Assembly (NCBI RefSeq): GCF_001642575.1
Contig: NZ_LXNG01000001.1
Coordinates: forward strand, 62,001-126,000
Reading direction: 5' to 3'
DNA length: 64,000 bases
From: Xanthomonas floridensis
Lineage (GTDB): Bacteria; Pseudomonadota; Gammaproteobacteria; Xanthomonadales; Xanthomonadaceae
In this document: positions 1-8,573 of the stretch, one piece after another
Numbering within the stretch: position 1 is the stretch's first letter
Layout of the letters: each line of letters begins with the position of its first letter
Program-made: the position numbers and the translations under genes
Notes under the pieces: model-generated
What the model was told of the DNA's origin: nothing
Databases searched by the model: none
The model's input: only the letters and a program-made list of their open reading frames with translations

Positions 1-140
1 GCGCCCGGCACGGCGACGGTTTCCACCAGTTCCGGGCCCTGGTCGAAGGCATACACCAGCGTCGCCACGCCGGTCTGCGCGTCGAGCGCGCAGCGCACGA
101 AACGGAATGTGGAGATCTGGTGTTTGTCGAAAGCGCTCAT
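1..140 (-). CDS. murL: MurL-like UDP-MurNAc-L-Ala-L-Glu epimerase, 5' end only
   Basis: Only about the first 46 codons lie in the window; the gene runs off the left edge. The start ATG (140-138) shares ATGA with the stop of the upstream membrane-protein gene, so translation is probably coupled. The visible N-terminus (MSAFDKHQISTFRF) matches my recollection of Xanthomonas MurL, which epimerises the terminal L-Glu of UDP-MurNAc-L-Ala-L-Glu to D-Glu and replaces glutamate racemase. No catalytic residue is visible in this fragment, so the name rests on N-terminal similarity and on the neighbourhood (DAP and lysine synthesis). If the rest of the gene did not match MurL it would be an unknown Xanthomonas protein. 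Confidence 0.5.
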   Translation of the reverse strand, partial: MSAFDKHQISTFRFVRCALDAQTGVATLVYAFDQGPELVETVAVPG

Positions 141-595
141 GGACTACCTGCAGGAACGTGCAAACGACGCAGATAACGTCGGCACAGGACATATTCAATC
201 ATGGAAAACGGCACCACGGCCCACAGCAGCGGCAGGCAACCGATCGCGAACAACAGCAGCATGACCTGCGAGCCGATCACCTTCGCATCGCCGGTCACCG
301 CCAGCGCCAGCAACAGGTACATCAGCAGCGCCGGCAGATAGCTGAGCCCGCTCAGCAGCACCGTGCGCACTGCCATGCCGCCAGCCTGCCGTGCCGGCGC
401 GCGCGCCTGGCGACGCTGCTGCCAGCGGCCGGAGCACCACGCGCCGGTGCCGGCGGCAAGCACTGCGGGCAGCACCCACTTCAGGCTGTCGGTCCAGGGG
501 ACGCGCAGGTCAACCATGTCGATGGCCGTGGACATCACCATCGACGCAGCGCCGGCAAGCATGCTGAGCACCACGAACTCAGCCAGCGGGCGCAT
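137..595 (-). CDS. Small polytopic membrane protein between lysAC and murL
   Basis: A protein of 152 residues with about four hydrophobic segments: near residues 5-27, 37-53, 77-101 and 107-135. I do not recognise a family. The ATG at 595 was chosen because the longer frame runs back into lysAC without need; the chosen start overlaps the end of lysAC by 17 bases. Its stop overlaps the murL start as ATGA. The tight packing implies one transcript lysAC-membrane protein-murL, and suggests, by context only, a role at the inner membrane linked to cell wall precursor supply. A loop of basic residues (RWQQRRQARAPARQ) lies between the second and third segments. Confidence 0.75.
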   Translation of the reverse strand: MRPLAEFVVLSMLAGAASMVMSTAIDMVDLRVPWTDSLKWVLPAVLAAGTGAWCSGRWQQRRQARAPARQAGGMAVRTVLLSGLSYLPALLMYLLLALAVTGDAKVIGSQVMLLLFAIGCLPLLWAVVPFSMIEYVLCRRYLRRLHVPAGSP

Positions 596-3188
596 CGATG
601 ACCTCTTCGCGCGGCAACTCACGCTGGTTGTAGGTGCTGGCCATCGAATAGCCGTATGCACCGGCATCGGCCACCAGCATCACATCCTCCGGCGCGGTGC
701 TGGCCGGCAGACGGCGGCGCTTGCCGAATACGTCCGAGGATTCGCAGATCGGCCCGACAATATCGAAACTGCCGTCGGCCGGCGCGTCGAGCCGGCTGAG
801 ATTCTCGATGTCGTGCCAGGCGTCGTACAGCGCCGGGCGGATCAGCGTGCTCATGCCCGCATCCAGTCCCACGCGCTGCAAGCCGTCCTTTTCGATCACC
901 TGGGTGACCTGCGCCAGCAGCACGCCGGCCTCGGCCACCAGATAGCGGCCCGGTTCGATCGCCAGGCGGTAGCCCGGGTGCACGGCCTTGACCTCGGCCA
1001 GGCCCTTGGCCCACACCTCCAGATCGAACGGCTCGTCCTCGGCGCTGTAGGGAATCGGCAGGCCGCCACCAATATCGATGGTCTCCACCGTACCGATGCG
1101 GCGCGCGAAGCCGGCCAGTTCGTCGTACATCATCCGCCAGTGTTCGCCGGTCTCCACGCCGCTGCCCAGGTGCGCATGCACGCCGGTGATGGTGACATCG
1201 AGCGTGCGCGCCGCCTCCACGAACTCGTCCACGCGCGTGGACGACAAGCCGAACTTGGACGCCTTGCCGCCGGTATTGACCTTCTCGTGGTGGCCATCGC
1301 CGTGGCCCAGGTCGATGCGCAACCACACGTTGCGGCCACGAAACACCTCCGGCCAGTTGCGCAGCGCCTCGACGTTGTCCACGGTGACGGTCACGCCCAG
1401 CGCAAAGGCGGCTTCGTACTCGGCCCTGGGCGCAAAGCTCGGGGTGAACAGCACCCGCCGCGGCGACAGCTCCGGCAGCGTCTGGAACACCCGGCGCAGT
1501 TCACCGTGCGACACGCATTCCAGCCCGAAACCAGCCTGTTCCAGCGCCATCAGGATCGCCGGATGCGCATTGGCCTTGATGGCGTAATAGCGCTGGTCCA
1601 CCGCGGCAATCTGCGCCAGGGCGTGCGCACGCGCGCGCACTGTCGGCAGGTGATAGGCGTAACGCGGCGTACCGGCCTGCGCCAGCGACAGCAAATGCGC
1701 GCGCTCGGCATGCCACCACGGCGTGGGCCGCGGACGCACCGACCCGATGATCTCGCGCCAGCGCGGGCCGAACACCTCGCCTTCGCTGACCGGCATTGCC
1801 CCACTGTCGATCAATTCCGCGTGCAGGATCGGCAGCAGGCCATCGGCGTCGGCTTCATCGATGACGAAGGTCAGGTTCAAGTCGTTGGACGACTGCGAAA
1901 TCATGTGCACGCGTTCCTGCCCGAACGTGGCCCACACATCGGACAGCTTGTGCAGCAGCGAGCGCATGCCGCGCCCGACCAGGGTGATCGCCGCGCAAGG
2001 AACAATGATCTTGACCTTGCAGATCTGCGACAGATCCGCCGACAGCGCGGCCAGCACGTCGGTATTGACCAGGTTTTCCGACGGATCCAGCGACACGGTG
2101 ACATTGGTCTCGGCCGAACCGATCAGGTCCACCGACAGGCCGTGCTTCTTGAACAGCGCGAACACATCGGCCAGGAAGCCCACCTGCTGCCACATGCCGA
2201 TGCCTTCCATCGACACCAGCACGATACCGTTGCGGCGGCTGATCGCCTTGACGCCAGGCACCGGCTCGGCGCTGCCGTCGATGCTGGTGCCGGGCAGATC
2301 GGGGCGCTCGGTATCCAGGATCGCCATCGGCACGCCGGAATCGCGGCACGGCTTGATCGACCGCGGATGCAGCACCTTGGCGCCGGTGGTGGCGATTTCC
2401 TGCGCTTCGTAATAGTCCAGCCGGGTCAGCAGGCGCGCGTCCGGCACCTCCTTTGGATTTGCGCTGAACATGCCGGGCACGTCGGTCCAGATTTCCACCC
2501 GGCTGGCGCCGAGCAGCGCACCGAAATACGCTGCCGAAGTATCCGAGCCGCCGCGGCCCAGGATGGCCGTACCACCATCGGCGTGCCGCGAAATGAAACC
2601 CTGGGTGATCAGCAAGCGCGTGGGCTGCGCATCGAAGCGCGCGCGCCAGTCCGCATCCGATTGCCACTGGCACGACACCGACAGGCGCTTGGACCATTCG
2701 CTCTGATTGGGCTGCGGCGGCAGCGCCGACAGCCACTGCCGCGCATCCAGCCAGCCCATGTCCAGGCCGCTGGCATGCAGATACGCCGCACCGATGGTGG
2801 AAGACAGCAATTCGCCCTGCCCAAGCACCTCGGCCTGCCAATCGAGCGTGCGCGTTGCGGCACGCGCATCCGCAAGCAAGGCGTGCAACGCGGCCAGCCG
2901 CTCGCCCAGCACCGTCTGTGCATCGAGCTCAAGCTCGGCAACGAAATCGCGATGACGCTGCTCCAGCGCGGCCACGCGCTGCGCGCTGTCGGCGGCGCCA
3001 TCGGCAATGGCAGTGAGCTCGTTGGTCACGCCCGACAATGCAGACACCACCACCAGCACGCGGCCGCCGGTTTCGCTCGCCCGTTTGCCCGCCAGTTTTC
3101 CAATCGTGTCCCAGCGATGACGACGCGACACCGAAGTGCCGCCGAACTTGAGGACGATCCAACGATCGGTAGAGTGGGGAGCTGACAT
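579..3188 (-). CDS. lysAC: Bifunctional aspartate kinase / diaminopimelate decarboxylase
   Basis: An 869-residue fusion carrying the first and last enzymes of lysine synthesis. The N-terminal half is an aspartokinase: KFGGTS begins at residue 14, GRGGSDTSA lies near residue 205, and tandem ACT regulatory domains follow to about residue 460. The C-terminal half is a PLP-dependent DAP decarboxylase of the alanine racemase fold: YAIKAN with the PLP lysine at residue 538, HLGSG, EPGRY, and CESSD with the catalytic cysteine. E. coli encodes these activities on separate genes; the fusion is known in xanthomonads. It is first in a minus-strand operon with a membrane gene and murL. Feedback control through the ACT domains is likely but cannot be read from sequence. 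Confidence 0.96.
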   Translation of the reverse strand: MSAPHSTDRWIVLKFGGTSVSRRHRWDTIGKLAGKRASETGGRVLVVVSALSGVTNELTAIADGAADSAQRVAALEQRHRDFVAELELDAQTVLGERLAALHALLADARAATRTLDWQAEVLGQGELLSSTIGAAYLHASGLDMGWLDARQWLSALPPQPNQSEWSKRLSVSCQWQSDADWRARFDAQPTRLLITQGFISRHADGGTAILGRGGSDTSAAYFGALLGASRVEIWTDVPGMFSANPKEVPDARLLTRLDYYEAQEIATTGAKVLHPRSIKPCRDSGVPMAILDTERPDLPGTSIDGSAEPVPGVKAISRRNGIVLVSMEGIGMWQQVGFLADVFALFKKHGLSVDLIGSAETNVTVSLDPSENLVNTDVLAALSADLSQICKVKIIVPCAAITLVGRGMRSLLHKLSDVWATFGQERVHMISQSSNDLNLTFVIDEADADGLLPILHAELIDSGAMPVSEGEVFGPRWREIIGSVRPRPTPWWHAERAHLLSLAQAGTPRYAYHLPTVRARAHALAQIAAVDQRYYAIKANAHPAILMALEQAGFGLECVSHGELRRVFQTLPELSPRRVLFTPSFAPRAEYEAAFALGVTVTVDNVEALRNWPEVFRGRNVWLRIDLGHGDGHHEKVNTGGKASKFGLSSTRVDEFVEAARTLDVTITGVHAHLGSGVETGEHWRMMYDELAGFARRIGTVETIDIGGGLPIPYSAEDEPFDLEVWAKGLAEVKAVHPGYRLAIEPGRYLVAEAGVLLAQVTQVIEKDGLQRVGLDAGMSTLIRPALYDAWHDIENLSRLDAPADGSFDIVGPICESSDVFGKRRRLPASTAPEDVMLVADAGAYGYSMASTYNQRELPREEVIDAPAG

Positions 3189-3367
3189 GGAGTAGGCGGT
3201 TAAGATTGGGGGAAAAAGCCGGTGTGCCGGGCGGAACCCCCGATTCTACTGCCAATATCCCTTGCATGACCTCGTCAGTGGTCGCAGTCCGCACTGTGCT
3301 ATCGCCGCGCCACAACGGTTTACGCTGCAACCATCCGCATGAATGCCTAACCCGGGACCGCGTACAG

Positions 3368-4246
3368 ATGAGCAAGCATCGCTACCTGCAACTGGACGTC
3401 TTCGCCAGCCGCACCGGCTCCGGCAATCCGCTGGGCGTCGTGTTTGACGCGGGCGCATTGTCGAGCGAACAGATGCAACAGATCGCCGCTTGGCTGAACC
3501 TGTCGGAGACGATTTTCTTTGTGCCCGTCAGCGTGCCGGATGCCGACTATCACATCCGCATCTTCACTCCACGCGCTGAGCTGCCGTTTGCCGGCCACCC
3601 CAGCGTCGGCGCGGCGTGGGTCGCGGCAACCCATGGACTGACCGGCTACACCGCCGATGGCCGGCTGCACCAGCAATGCGCAGCCGGCGTCTTGCCGGTG
3701 GACGTGTTCGACCGCCACGGCGCATTGCAGGTGCGGCTGCGCGCGCCACGTGCACGCGTCATCGCAACCGGCGACACCCACACGGCAGCATTGCAGGCAG
3801 CCTGCGCCGGATTGCAGGTGGCAGCGCAGCCGGCAGCGCTCTGGAGCAACGGCCCGAACTGGTGGCTGCTGGAGCTGGCCGATGCCGCGGCGGTGCGTCA
3901 GGCCGCGCCGGATCTTGCCGCGATCACCCGCCTGACCCAGGCCAGCGCCGCCACCGGGCTGGCCATCTACGCGCCCGTCGATGGCGGCAGCGAAGACCTG
4001 GTCGTGCGCGCGTTCTGCCCCGGCGACGGCATTCCCGAAGATCCGGTCACCGGCAGCGCCAATGCCTGCATCGCTGCACGCCTGCACGGCGAGGGACGCC
4101 TGCCGGGCGAGGACTCGCGCTATGTCGCCAGCCAGGGCCGCGAGGTCGGCCGCGACGGACGCATCCAGGTGGAACTGGACGATCAGGGCGAGGTTTGGAT
4201 CGGCGGAACGACGCTGCAGGTGATCGACGGCCGCATCGATTGGTAA
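3368..4246 (+). CDS. PhzF-family isomerase/epimerase, copy 1
   Basis: 292 residues, the usual length for the PhzF family, whose members isomerise or epimerise small substrates with a glutamate general acid/base. That residue is Glu47 in NLSETIFF. The GNPLGVV and FAGHPSVGAAW motifs and the family signature EDPVTGSANAC are all intact. The ATG at 3368 is preferred over upstream in-frame starts because the family N-terminus begins YLQLDVF. It lies 31 bases before a paralogue with the same start sequence, so the pair arose by tandem duplication. The substrate is unknown; most bacterial members are not phenazine enzymes. Confidence 0.88.
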   Translation: MSKHRYLQLDVFASRTGSGNPLGVVFDAGALSSEQMQQIAAWLNLSETIFFVPVSVPDADYHIRIFTPRAELPFAGHPSVGAAWVAATHGLTGYTADGRLHQQCAAGVLPVDVFDRHGALQVRLRAPRARVIATGDTHTAALQAACAGLQVAAQPAALWSNGPNWWLLELADAAAVRQAAPDLAAITRLTQASAATGLAIYAPVDGGSEDLVVRAFCPGDGIPEDPVTGSANACIAARLHGEGRLPGEDSRYVASQGREVGRDGRIQVELDDQGEVWIGGTTLQVIDGRIDW

Positions 4247-4277
4247 GCTGCCGCGCCCTGCCCGCGGATCGCCCCTC

Positions 4278-5159
4278 ATGACCACCCGCCGTTTCCTGCA
4301 ACTGGATGTGTTCTCCGCCCGCCCCGGCAGCGGCAACCCGCTGGCAGTGGTGCTGGATGCGCAGGGACTGGACGATGCCGCCATGCAGGCGATTGCGCGC
4401 TGGACCAAGCTGCCGGAGACCACCTTCGTGTTCCCTGCGGCCGATGCGCATAGCAGTTACCGGTTGCGCATGTTCTCGCCGCAAAAAGAAGTCCCGTTCG
4501 CCGGCCACCCCAGCGTGGGCACGGCGCATGCGGTGCTCGACGCCGGGCTGGCCACGCCCGACGACGGCCTGCTGGTGCAGGACGGCATCGCCGGGCAGTT
4601 GCCGCTGCGGGTGGAGCAGATCGATGGCCACCGCAGCATCGCCATCCGCACGCCACGCGCCCGCGTCGCCGAACAGGTCACTGCCGACGACCCGCGCCTG
4701 CACGCTGCGCTGCATGGCTGGCCGCTCGGCAGCCTTCCACCCGCGCTGATGGACGGTGGACGCACCTGGTGGGTAGTGGAACTGGCCAGCGAAACCGCCT
4801 TGCGCAGCTTGCAACCGAACTGGGACGCGATTGCCGCGCTGGCCGAATCCACCGGCAGCATGGGTGTGTTCGCCTATGCGCGCGCCGCGACCGCGGGCAG
4901 CTACGACCTGGCCGTGCGCGCGTTCGTCGGTAACGGACGGCGCTTCGAAGACGCCGCCTCCGGCGCGGCCAATGCCGTACTGGCCGCATGGCTGGACAGC
5001 CGCCATGCGCTGCCCGGCAGTGGCCGCCGCTATGTGGTCAGCCAGGGTCGCGAAATCGGATTCGATGCCTTGCTGGAGCTGCGTATCGACGCCGGCGGCG
5101 ACGTGTGGTCCGGCGGCCAGGTGCAGACGGTGATTCGCGGGACCTTGGACTGGAGTTGA
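4278..5159 (+). CDS. PhzF-family isomerase/epimerase, copy 2
   Basis: 293 residues, paralogous to the gene just upstream (shared LQLDVF, GSGNPL, PFAGHPSVG and VSQGREIG). The catalytic glutamate is kept at position 47 (LPETTFVF). The late family signature has changed: where copy 1 reads EDPVTGSAN, this copy reads EDAASGAAN, so substrate binding may differ. The two genes are probably one transcript, ending at the bidirectional hairpin at 5390-5419. Substrate unknown. Confidence 0.87.
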   Translation: MTTRRFLQLDVFSARPGSGNPLAVVLDAQGLDDAAMQAIARWTKLPETTFVFPAADAHSSYRLRMFSPQKEVPFAGHPSVGTAHAVLDAGLATPDDGLLVQDGIAGQLPLRVEQIDGHRSIAIRTPRARVAEQVTADDPRLHAALHGWPLGSLPPALMDGGRTWWVVELASETALRSLQPNWDAIAALAESTGSMGVFAYARAATAGSYDLAVRAFVGNGRRFEDAASGAANAVLAAWLDSRHALPGSGRRYVVSQGREIGFDALLELRIDAGGDVWSGGQVQTVIRGTLDWS

Positions 5160-5389
5160 GCGCTGCGGGCTGCAGGGGCTGCGGCGTCACTGTCTCCGCC
5201 AAATCTGAGACGGGTGGTTTAGAGGCAACCCTGATCGACATTCTTCTGCGCTGGAGATCAGCCCGATCAGCATCCAATGCGCGGCGCGCCTGCGTTTGGC
5301 CGGCGAATCCAGAAATTTTTGCAGTCTTTTGCGTGCGACGTGCCATCAAGCACCATCGCACACTTGTTTACTGCATGGCTCCCAACCCA

Positions 5390-5419
5390 AAAAACGCTGC
5401 GGTCTCCCGCAGCGTTTTT
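5390..5419. terminator. Bidirectional intrinsic terminator
   Basis: A perfect 13-base inverted repeat (AAAAACGCTGCGG and its complement) with a 4-base loop ends in T runs on both strands. It lies between the convergent second PhzF gene and the glycine-zipper gene and would serve both. Confidence 0.88.
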
Positions 5420-5441
5420 ACAAACAGCTAGATGCAGTCAA

Positions 5442-6044
5442 TCAGTCGGGGCGTACGTCCACGCGCACGCGGATCCTGTCGCCCGGGTTGTAATCGCTAC
5501 GTGTGTGATACATGCGGCCGCCGTATTCGTAGGTCACGTCGTAACCGTCCACACGTTCGCGCGTGGTGCGATACGCCACCGGCTCGCAGACACTGACGTT
5601 GCCCTGGTAGGTGCGGTGATTGGCTTCGTAGATCGAACGACCCGCTGCGACACCGGCCATGGTGCCAACAGCGGTGCCGACGAGACGCCCGTTACCGCCA
5701 CCCACCTGACTGCCGAGTACCGCGCCGGCAATACCGCCGATGACGCTGGCGACGCCGCGGTTGGAGGCATTGGGCGAGCCATAACTCCCGCCATCGCGAT
5801 AGTAGCCGTCATTGCTGGTGTAGTAGCCATCGGACGGGCGGTTGTAGCAACGCTCGCTGCTGCGTTCGTTGTAGGAGTCCGACACGATGATCGGATCCAC
5901 GCGCACCACCCGTGCGTATTCGTAACGACCGTCCTCGTAGCCGCCGCGATAGGTGTCGCGGTAGCCGCTGTCATAGCGCTGCGCCGTTGCGTTGCCCGCT
6001 ACGGCCAGACCCATTACCAGAGCACCAAGCACAAGAGTTTTCAT
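5442..6044 (-). CDS. Glycine-zipper (2TM) envelope protein
   Basis: A 200-residue exported protein with a signal peptide (first about 21 residues, ending GNATAQ), a Tyr/Asp/Arg-rich segment to about residue 95, then a Gly/Ala zipper (SVIGGIAGAVLGSQVGGG ... GTAVGTMAGVAAG, about residues 100-138) and a C-terminal region with a conserved-looking cysteine (VCEPVAYR). This arrangement fits the glycine zipper 2TM family of outer-membrane-associated proteins related to SlyB/RcnB-like envelope factors. It stands alone, convergent with the PhzF genes and sharing their terminator. Function unknown. Confidence 0.8.
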   Translation of the reverse strand: MKTLVLGALVMGLAVAGNATAQRYDSGYRDTYRGGYEDGRYEYARVVRVDPIIVSDSYNERSSERCYNRPSDGYYTSNDGYYRDGGSYGSPNASNRGVASVIGGIAGAVLGSQVGGGNGRLVGTAVGTMAGVAAGRSIYEANHRTYQGNVSVCEPVAYRTTRERVDGYDVTYEYGGRMYHTRSDYNPGDRIRVRVDVRPD

Positions 6045-6195
6045 TGCGGCAGCTTCACAGGGAGGACACGCTGCCGATGCTCGGCTTGCGGCAGTGAAAC
6101 CGCCCTGAACCAGACGGGCTGTCGAAAGGCCTATTCAGGTTGTCGCCAGCTGCATGGCGCCAGCGCGCGCGCCGACGCCATGCACGCGCAGGGCA

Positions 6196-6630
6196 TCAGT
6201 TGGAAAACTCGGTATCCAAACTGATCGGCACGGCGCTCAATGCCTTGGACACCGGGCAATTTTTCTTGGCGGTATCGGCCAGCTCGCGAAACTTGGCTTC
6301 ATCGATTCCAGGCACCACGGCCTTGAGCTTGAGGCGGATCTGCGACAGCTGCGGGCCGCCTTCCATCGACAGGTCGACGTCCGCTCGCGTATCCAGCGAG
6401 GCCGGCGGGAAGCCCGCTTCGCTCAACTGCGCCGATAGCGCCATGGTGAAGCAACCCGCGTGTGCAGCGGCAATGAGCTCTTCCGGATTGGTGCCCTTTT
6501 CGTCGCCGAAGCGGCTGCTGAAGGCGTAGCGGGTGTTGTCCATCAGGCCGCTTTGCGGCGTGCTGAGTTGACCCTTGCCGGTCTTGAGGTCGCCTTCCCA
6601 ATGTGCGGTGGCGTGACGCGAAATACCCAT
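6196..6630 (-). CDS. osmC: OsmC-family peroxiredoxin
   Basis: 144 residues, the normal OsmC length. OsmC proteins reduce organic hydroperoxides with two cysteines, both present: AHAGCFTMAL and KKNCPVSKAL. The N-terminus (ATAHWEGDLKTGKG) and RYAFSSRFGDEKGTNPEELI are typical of the osmotically inducible OsmC branch rather than Ohr. The ATG at 6630 is preferred to one ten codons upstream because AGGAG sits at the right distance. It appears to be a single-gene unit. Confidence 0.9.
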   Translation of the reverse strand: MGISRHATAHWEGDLKTGKGQLSTPQSGLMDNTRYAFSSRFGDEKGTNPEELIAAAHAGCFTMALSAQLSEAGFPPASLDTRADVDLSMEGGPQLSQIRLKLKAVVPGIDEAKFRELADTAKKNCPVSKALSAVPISLDTEFSN

Positions 6631-7144
6631 TGCGGTCTCCTGCGATGAAAGGGACCTCACGATAGGGGAGCGGGTGTTACGTGGTGGTGCTGGAGTCGGG
6701 AATCGGGAATCGGGAATCGGGAATCGGGAATCGGGAATCGTAAGAGCAGGCTAGCGGTTGGGTTTGTTGGCGAGGGCCTGGGCCATTGGTAGTGGACCTG
6801 AAAACCTGTGGCCGGGAAATGCGGTTACTGGGTTGTTATTTCGCCGCTAAATCAGGTGCACTGGCGTGCTGCAGCCTGGCGCGGCACACATGCATGGCGA
6901 ATTTCATGACTTATGCGATCAATACGACGCAACGGCGTGGCTACACCTGGCACACAGTGCAGACGGTGATGCAGCGCTCACCACCAAGGCAGGCGTTTCA
7001 GCTGCACTAACAGCGGGCTACACGTCGTGGCTGACGACCCAGCGCTCGGGCGCGCAAACGTTCTGTATCGATCCGTGCGAGCTGTCTCGATTGCTTCACG
7101 TCCGCGCCCGCCTGGTGGCGGACGCGGGTGTTCTGCTGGCGGCA
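6631..7144. other. Intergenic gap with a heptamer array
   Basis: About 510 bases between the start of osmC and the end of pyrB. Apart from the TCGGGAA array at 6696-6740 I see no convincing gene, RNA or terminator. Open frames here are short and read through from neighbouring antisense frames. Confidence 0.5.
6696..6740. repeat. TCGGGAA heptamer tandem repeat, about 6.4 units
   Basis: Six perfect head-to-tail copies of TCGGGAA plus TCG. Related heptamer arrays lie at 14453-14483, 14526-14555, 28255-28304 and 63173-63199, always between genes. Confidence 0.95.
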
Positions 7145-8092
7145 TCAACCCAGCAGGGTTTCCAGCACCGCCATGCGCACCGCAACGCCGTTGGCAACCT
7201 GGCGCAACACGCACGATTGCGCGCCATCGGCGACGTCGTCGGTGATTTCCACGCCGCGATTGATCGGGCCCGGATGCAGCACCGCCGCATCGCGCCCGGC
7301 ACGCGCCAGACGCTCGCGGGTGAGGCCGTATTCGGCGTGGTATTGCTCCAGCGAGGGCACCAGGCCTTCTTCCATGCGCTCGCGCTGCAGGCGCAGCATC
7401 ATCAGCGCATCGGCGCCTTCCAGCATCGCGTCGAAGTCCTGGCCGACCACGCAGCCGTCCAGCATGTCGTCATCGGGCAGCAGGCTCGCCGGGCCACAGA
7501 CGCGGATCTCGCCGGCGCCCAGTGTGCGCAGCGCATGCAGGTCAGAACGCGCCACGCGCGAATGCTTCACGTCGCCGACGATGACGACCTTGAGCCTGGA
7601 GAAGTCAGTGCCCTTGGCCTGGCGCAGGGTGAGCATGTCGAGCAGGCCCTGGGTGGGGTGCGCGCTGCGGCCGTCGCCGGCATTGATCAGCGCGGTGCCC
7701 TCGCCGGCTGCGGCGGCCAGCGCTTCCACCGCGCCGTCGTCGGGATGGCGCACCACGAACCCGCGCACGCCCATCGCCTCCAGATTCTTCAAGGTGTCGC
7801 GCGCAGTCTCGCCCTTGCGGGTGGAAGAGGTCGACGCGTCGAAGTTGAGCACGTCGGCGCCCAGGCGCTGCGCGGCAAGATGGAACGAGCTGCGCGTACG
7901 CGTGGACGGCTCGAAGAACAGCGTGCACACCGCGGTGCCGGCCAGCACGCTGCGCTTGCCGACGCGGCCCACCGCGGCATCGCGGATCTGGCCGGCGCGA
8001 TCGAGCAGTTGCAGCAGCGTGGCGCGCGGCAATCCCTCCAGGGTGAGCAGGTGACGCAAACGTCCATTCGAATCGAGTTGCATGGCAGCCAT
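7145..8092 (-). CDS. pyrB: Aspartate carbamoyltransferase catalytic chain
   Basis: 315 residues. It condenses carbamoyl phosphate with aspartate in pyrimidine synthesis. Seen are the carbamoyl phosphate loop FFEPSTRTRSSF, SAHPTQGLLD, GDVKHSRVARS and HPGPINRGVEI, all in the family order. No pyrI regulatory chain follows, as in the class of ATCases that pair with a dihydroorotase-like pyrC' or act alone. It is the last gene of yqgE-ruvX-pyrB, the same linkage as in pseudomonads. An alternative ATG three codons in (8083) is possible. Confidence 0.95.
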   Translation of the reverse strand: MAAMQLDSNGRLRHLLTLEGLPRATLLQLLDRAGQIRDAAVGRVGKRSVLAGTAVCTLFFEPSTRTRSSFHLAAQRLGADVLNFDASTSSTRKGETARDTLKNLEAMGVRGFVVRHPDDGAVEALAAAAGEGTALINAGDGRSAHPTQGLLDMLTLRQAKGTDFSRLKVVIVGDVKHSRVARSDLHALRTLGAGEIRVCGPASLLPDDDMLDGCVVGQDFDAMLEGADALMMLRLQRERMEEGLVPSLEQYHAEYGLTRERLARAGRDAAVLHPGPINRGVEITDDVADGAQSCVLRQVANGVAVRMAVLETLLG

Positions 8093-8105
8093 CGCAGGTC
8101 AGGAA

Positions 8106-8573
8106 TCAGGGAAGAAGAGTGGCCTGGTCGGGCGCGGCCAACCAGCGTTCGACGATCACGGCCGCAGCCATCGCATCCAGTGCCTCGGCATCGCGGCGAC
8201 GCTTGCGCCCATCGGCGCGCTCGCGCGCGAAACGCTGGGCGGCCTCGACCGAACTGGAGCGCTCGTCGATCAACACCACCGGCAGCGCATAGCGCTCGCG
8301 TAGCTGGCGGGCGAATGCATGGGCACGCTTGCGTGCAGGCTGGTCCTTGTCGTCCAGGGTGAGCGGGTCGCCGACCACCAGGCCGTCGGGACGCCATTGC
8401 GTGTGCACGCGATCCAATGCCACCCAGTCCGGGCCGCCGGCATGGACGTTGATCACGGCCACCGCGCGCGCGCCTGCACCCAACGCGGTGCCGACCGCCA
8501 CGCCGATGCGGCGCGACCCCACATCGAAGCCCAGCACCGTGCCATCGGGGCGGATGGTGCCCGCCTCAGGCAT
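8106..8573 (-). CDS. ruvX: RuvX/YqgF putative Holliday junction resolvase / pre-16S rRNA nuclease
   Basis: 155 residues with an RNase H-like fold. Asp17 in [22 protein letters not shown], a glutamate in [11 protein letters not shown] and a late aspartate in EALDAMAAA supply the acidic metal-binding residues. YqgF in E. coli matures the 16S rRNA 5' end. It overlaps yqgE by 8 bases and lies 13 bases before pyrB, so all three are co-transcribed. Confidence 0.93.
   Translation of the reverse strand: MPEAGTIRPDGTVLGFDVGSRRIGVAVGTALGAGARAVAVINVHAGGPDWVALDRVHTQWRPDGLVVGDPLTLDDKDQPARKRAHAFARQLRERYALPVVLIDERSSSVEAAQRFARERADGRKRRRDAEALDAMAAAVIVERWLAAPDQATLLP

Noticed and set aside
363..3185. A 940-codon open frame on the plus strand opposite lysAC
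   Set aside because: It is rich in His, Arg and Gln and mirrors the lysAC coding frame; lysAC has full domain motifs, so this is an antisense shadow of GC-rich coding DNA.
5160..5389. Possible tRNA or small RNA gene downstream of the second PhzF gene
   Set aside because: No cloverleaf or conserved T-loop was found; only the terminator is supported.
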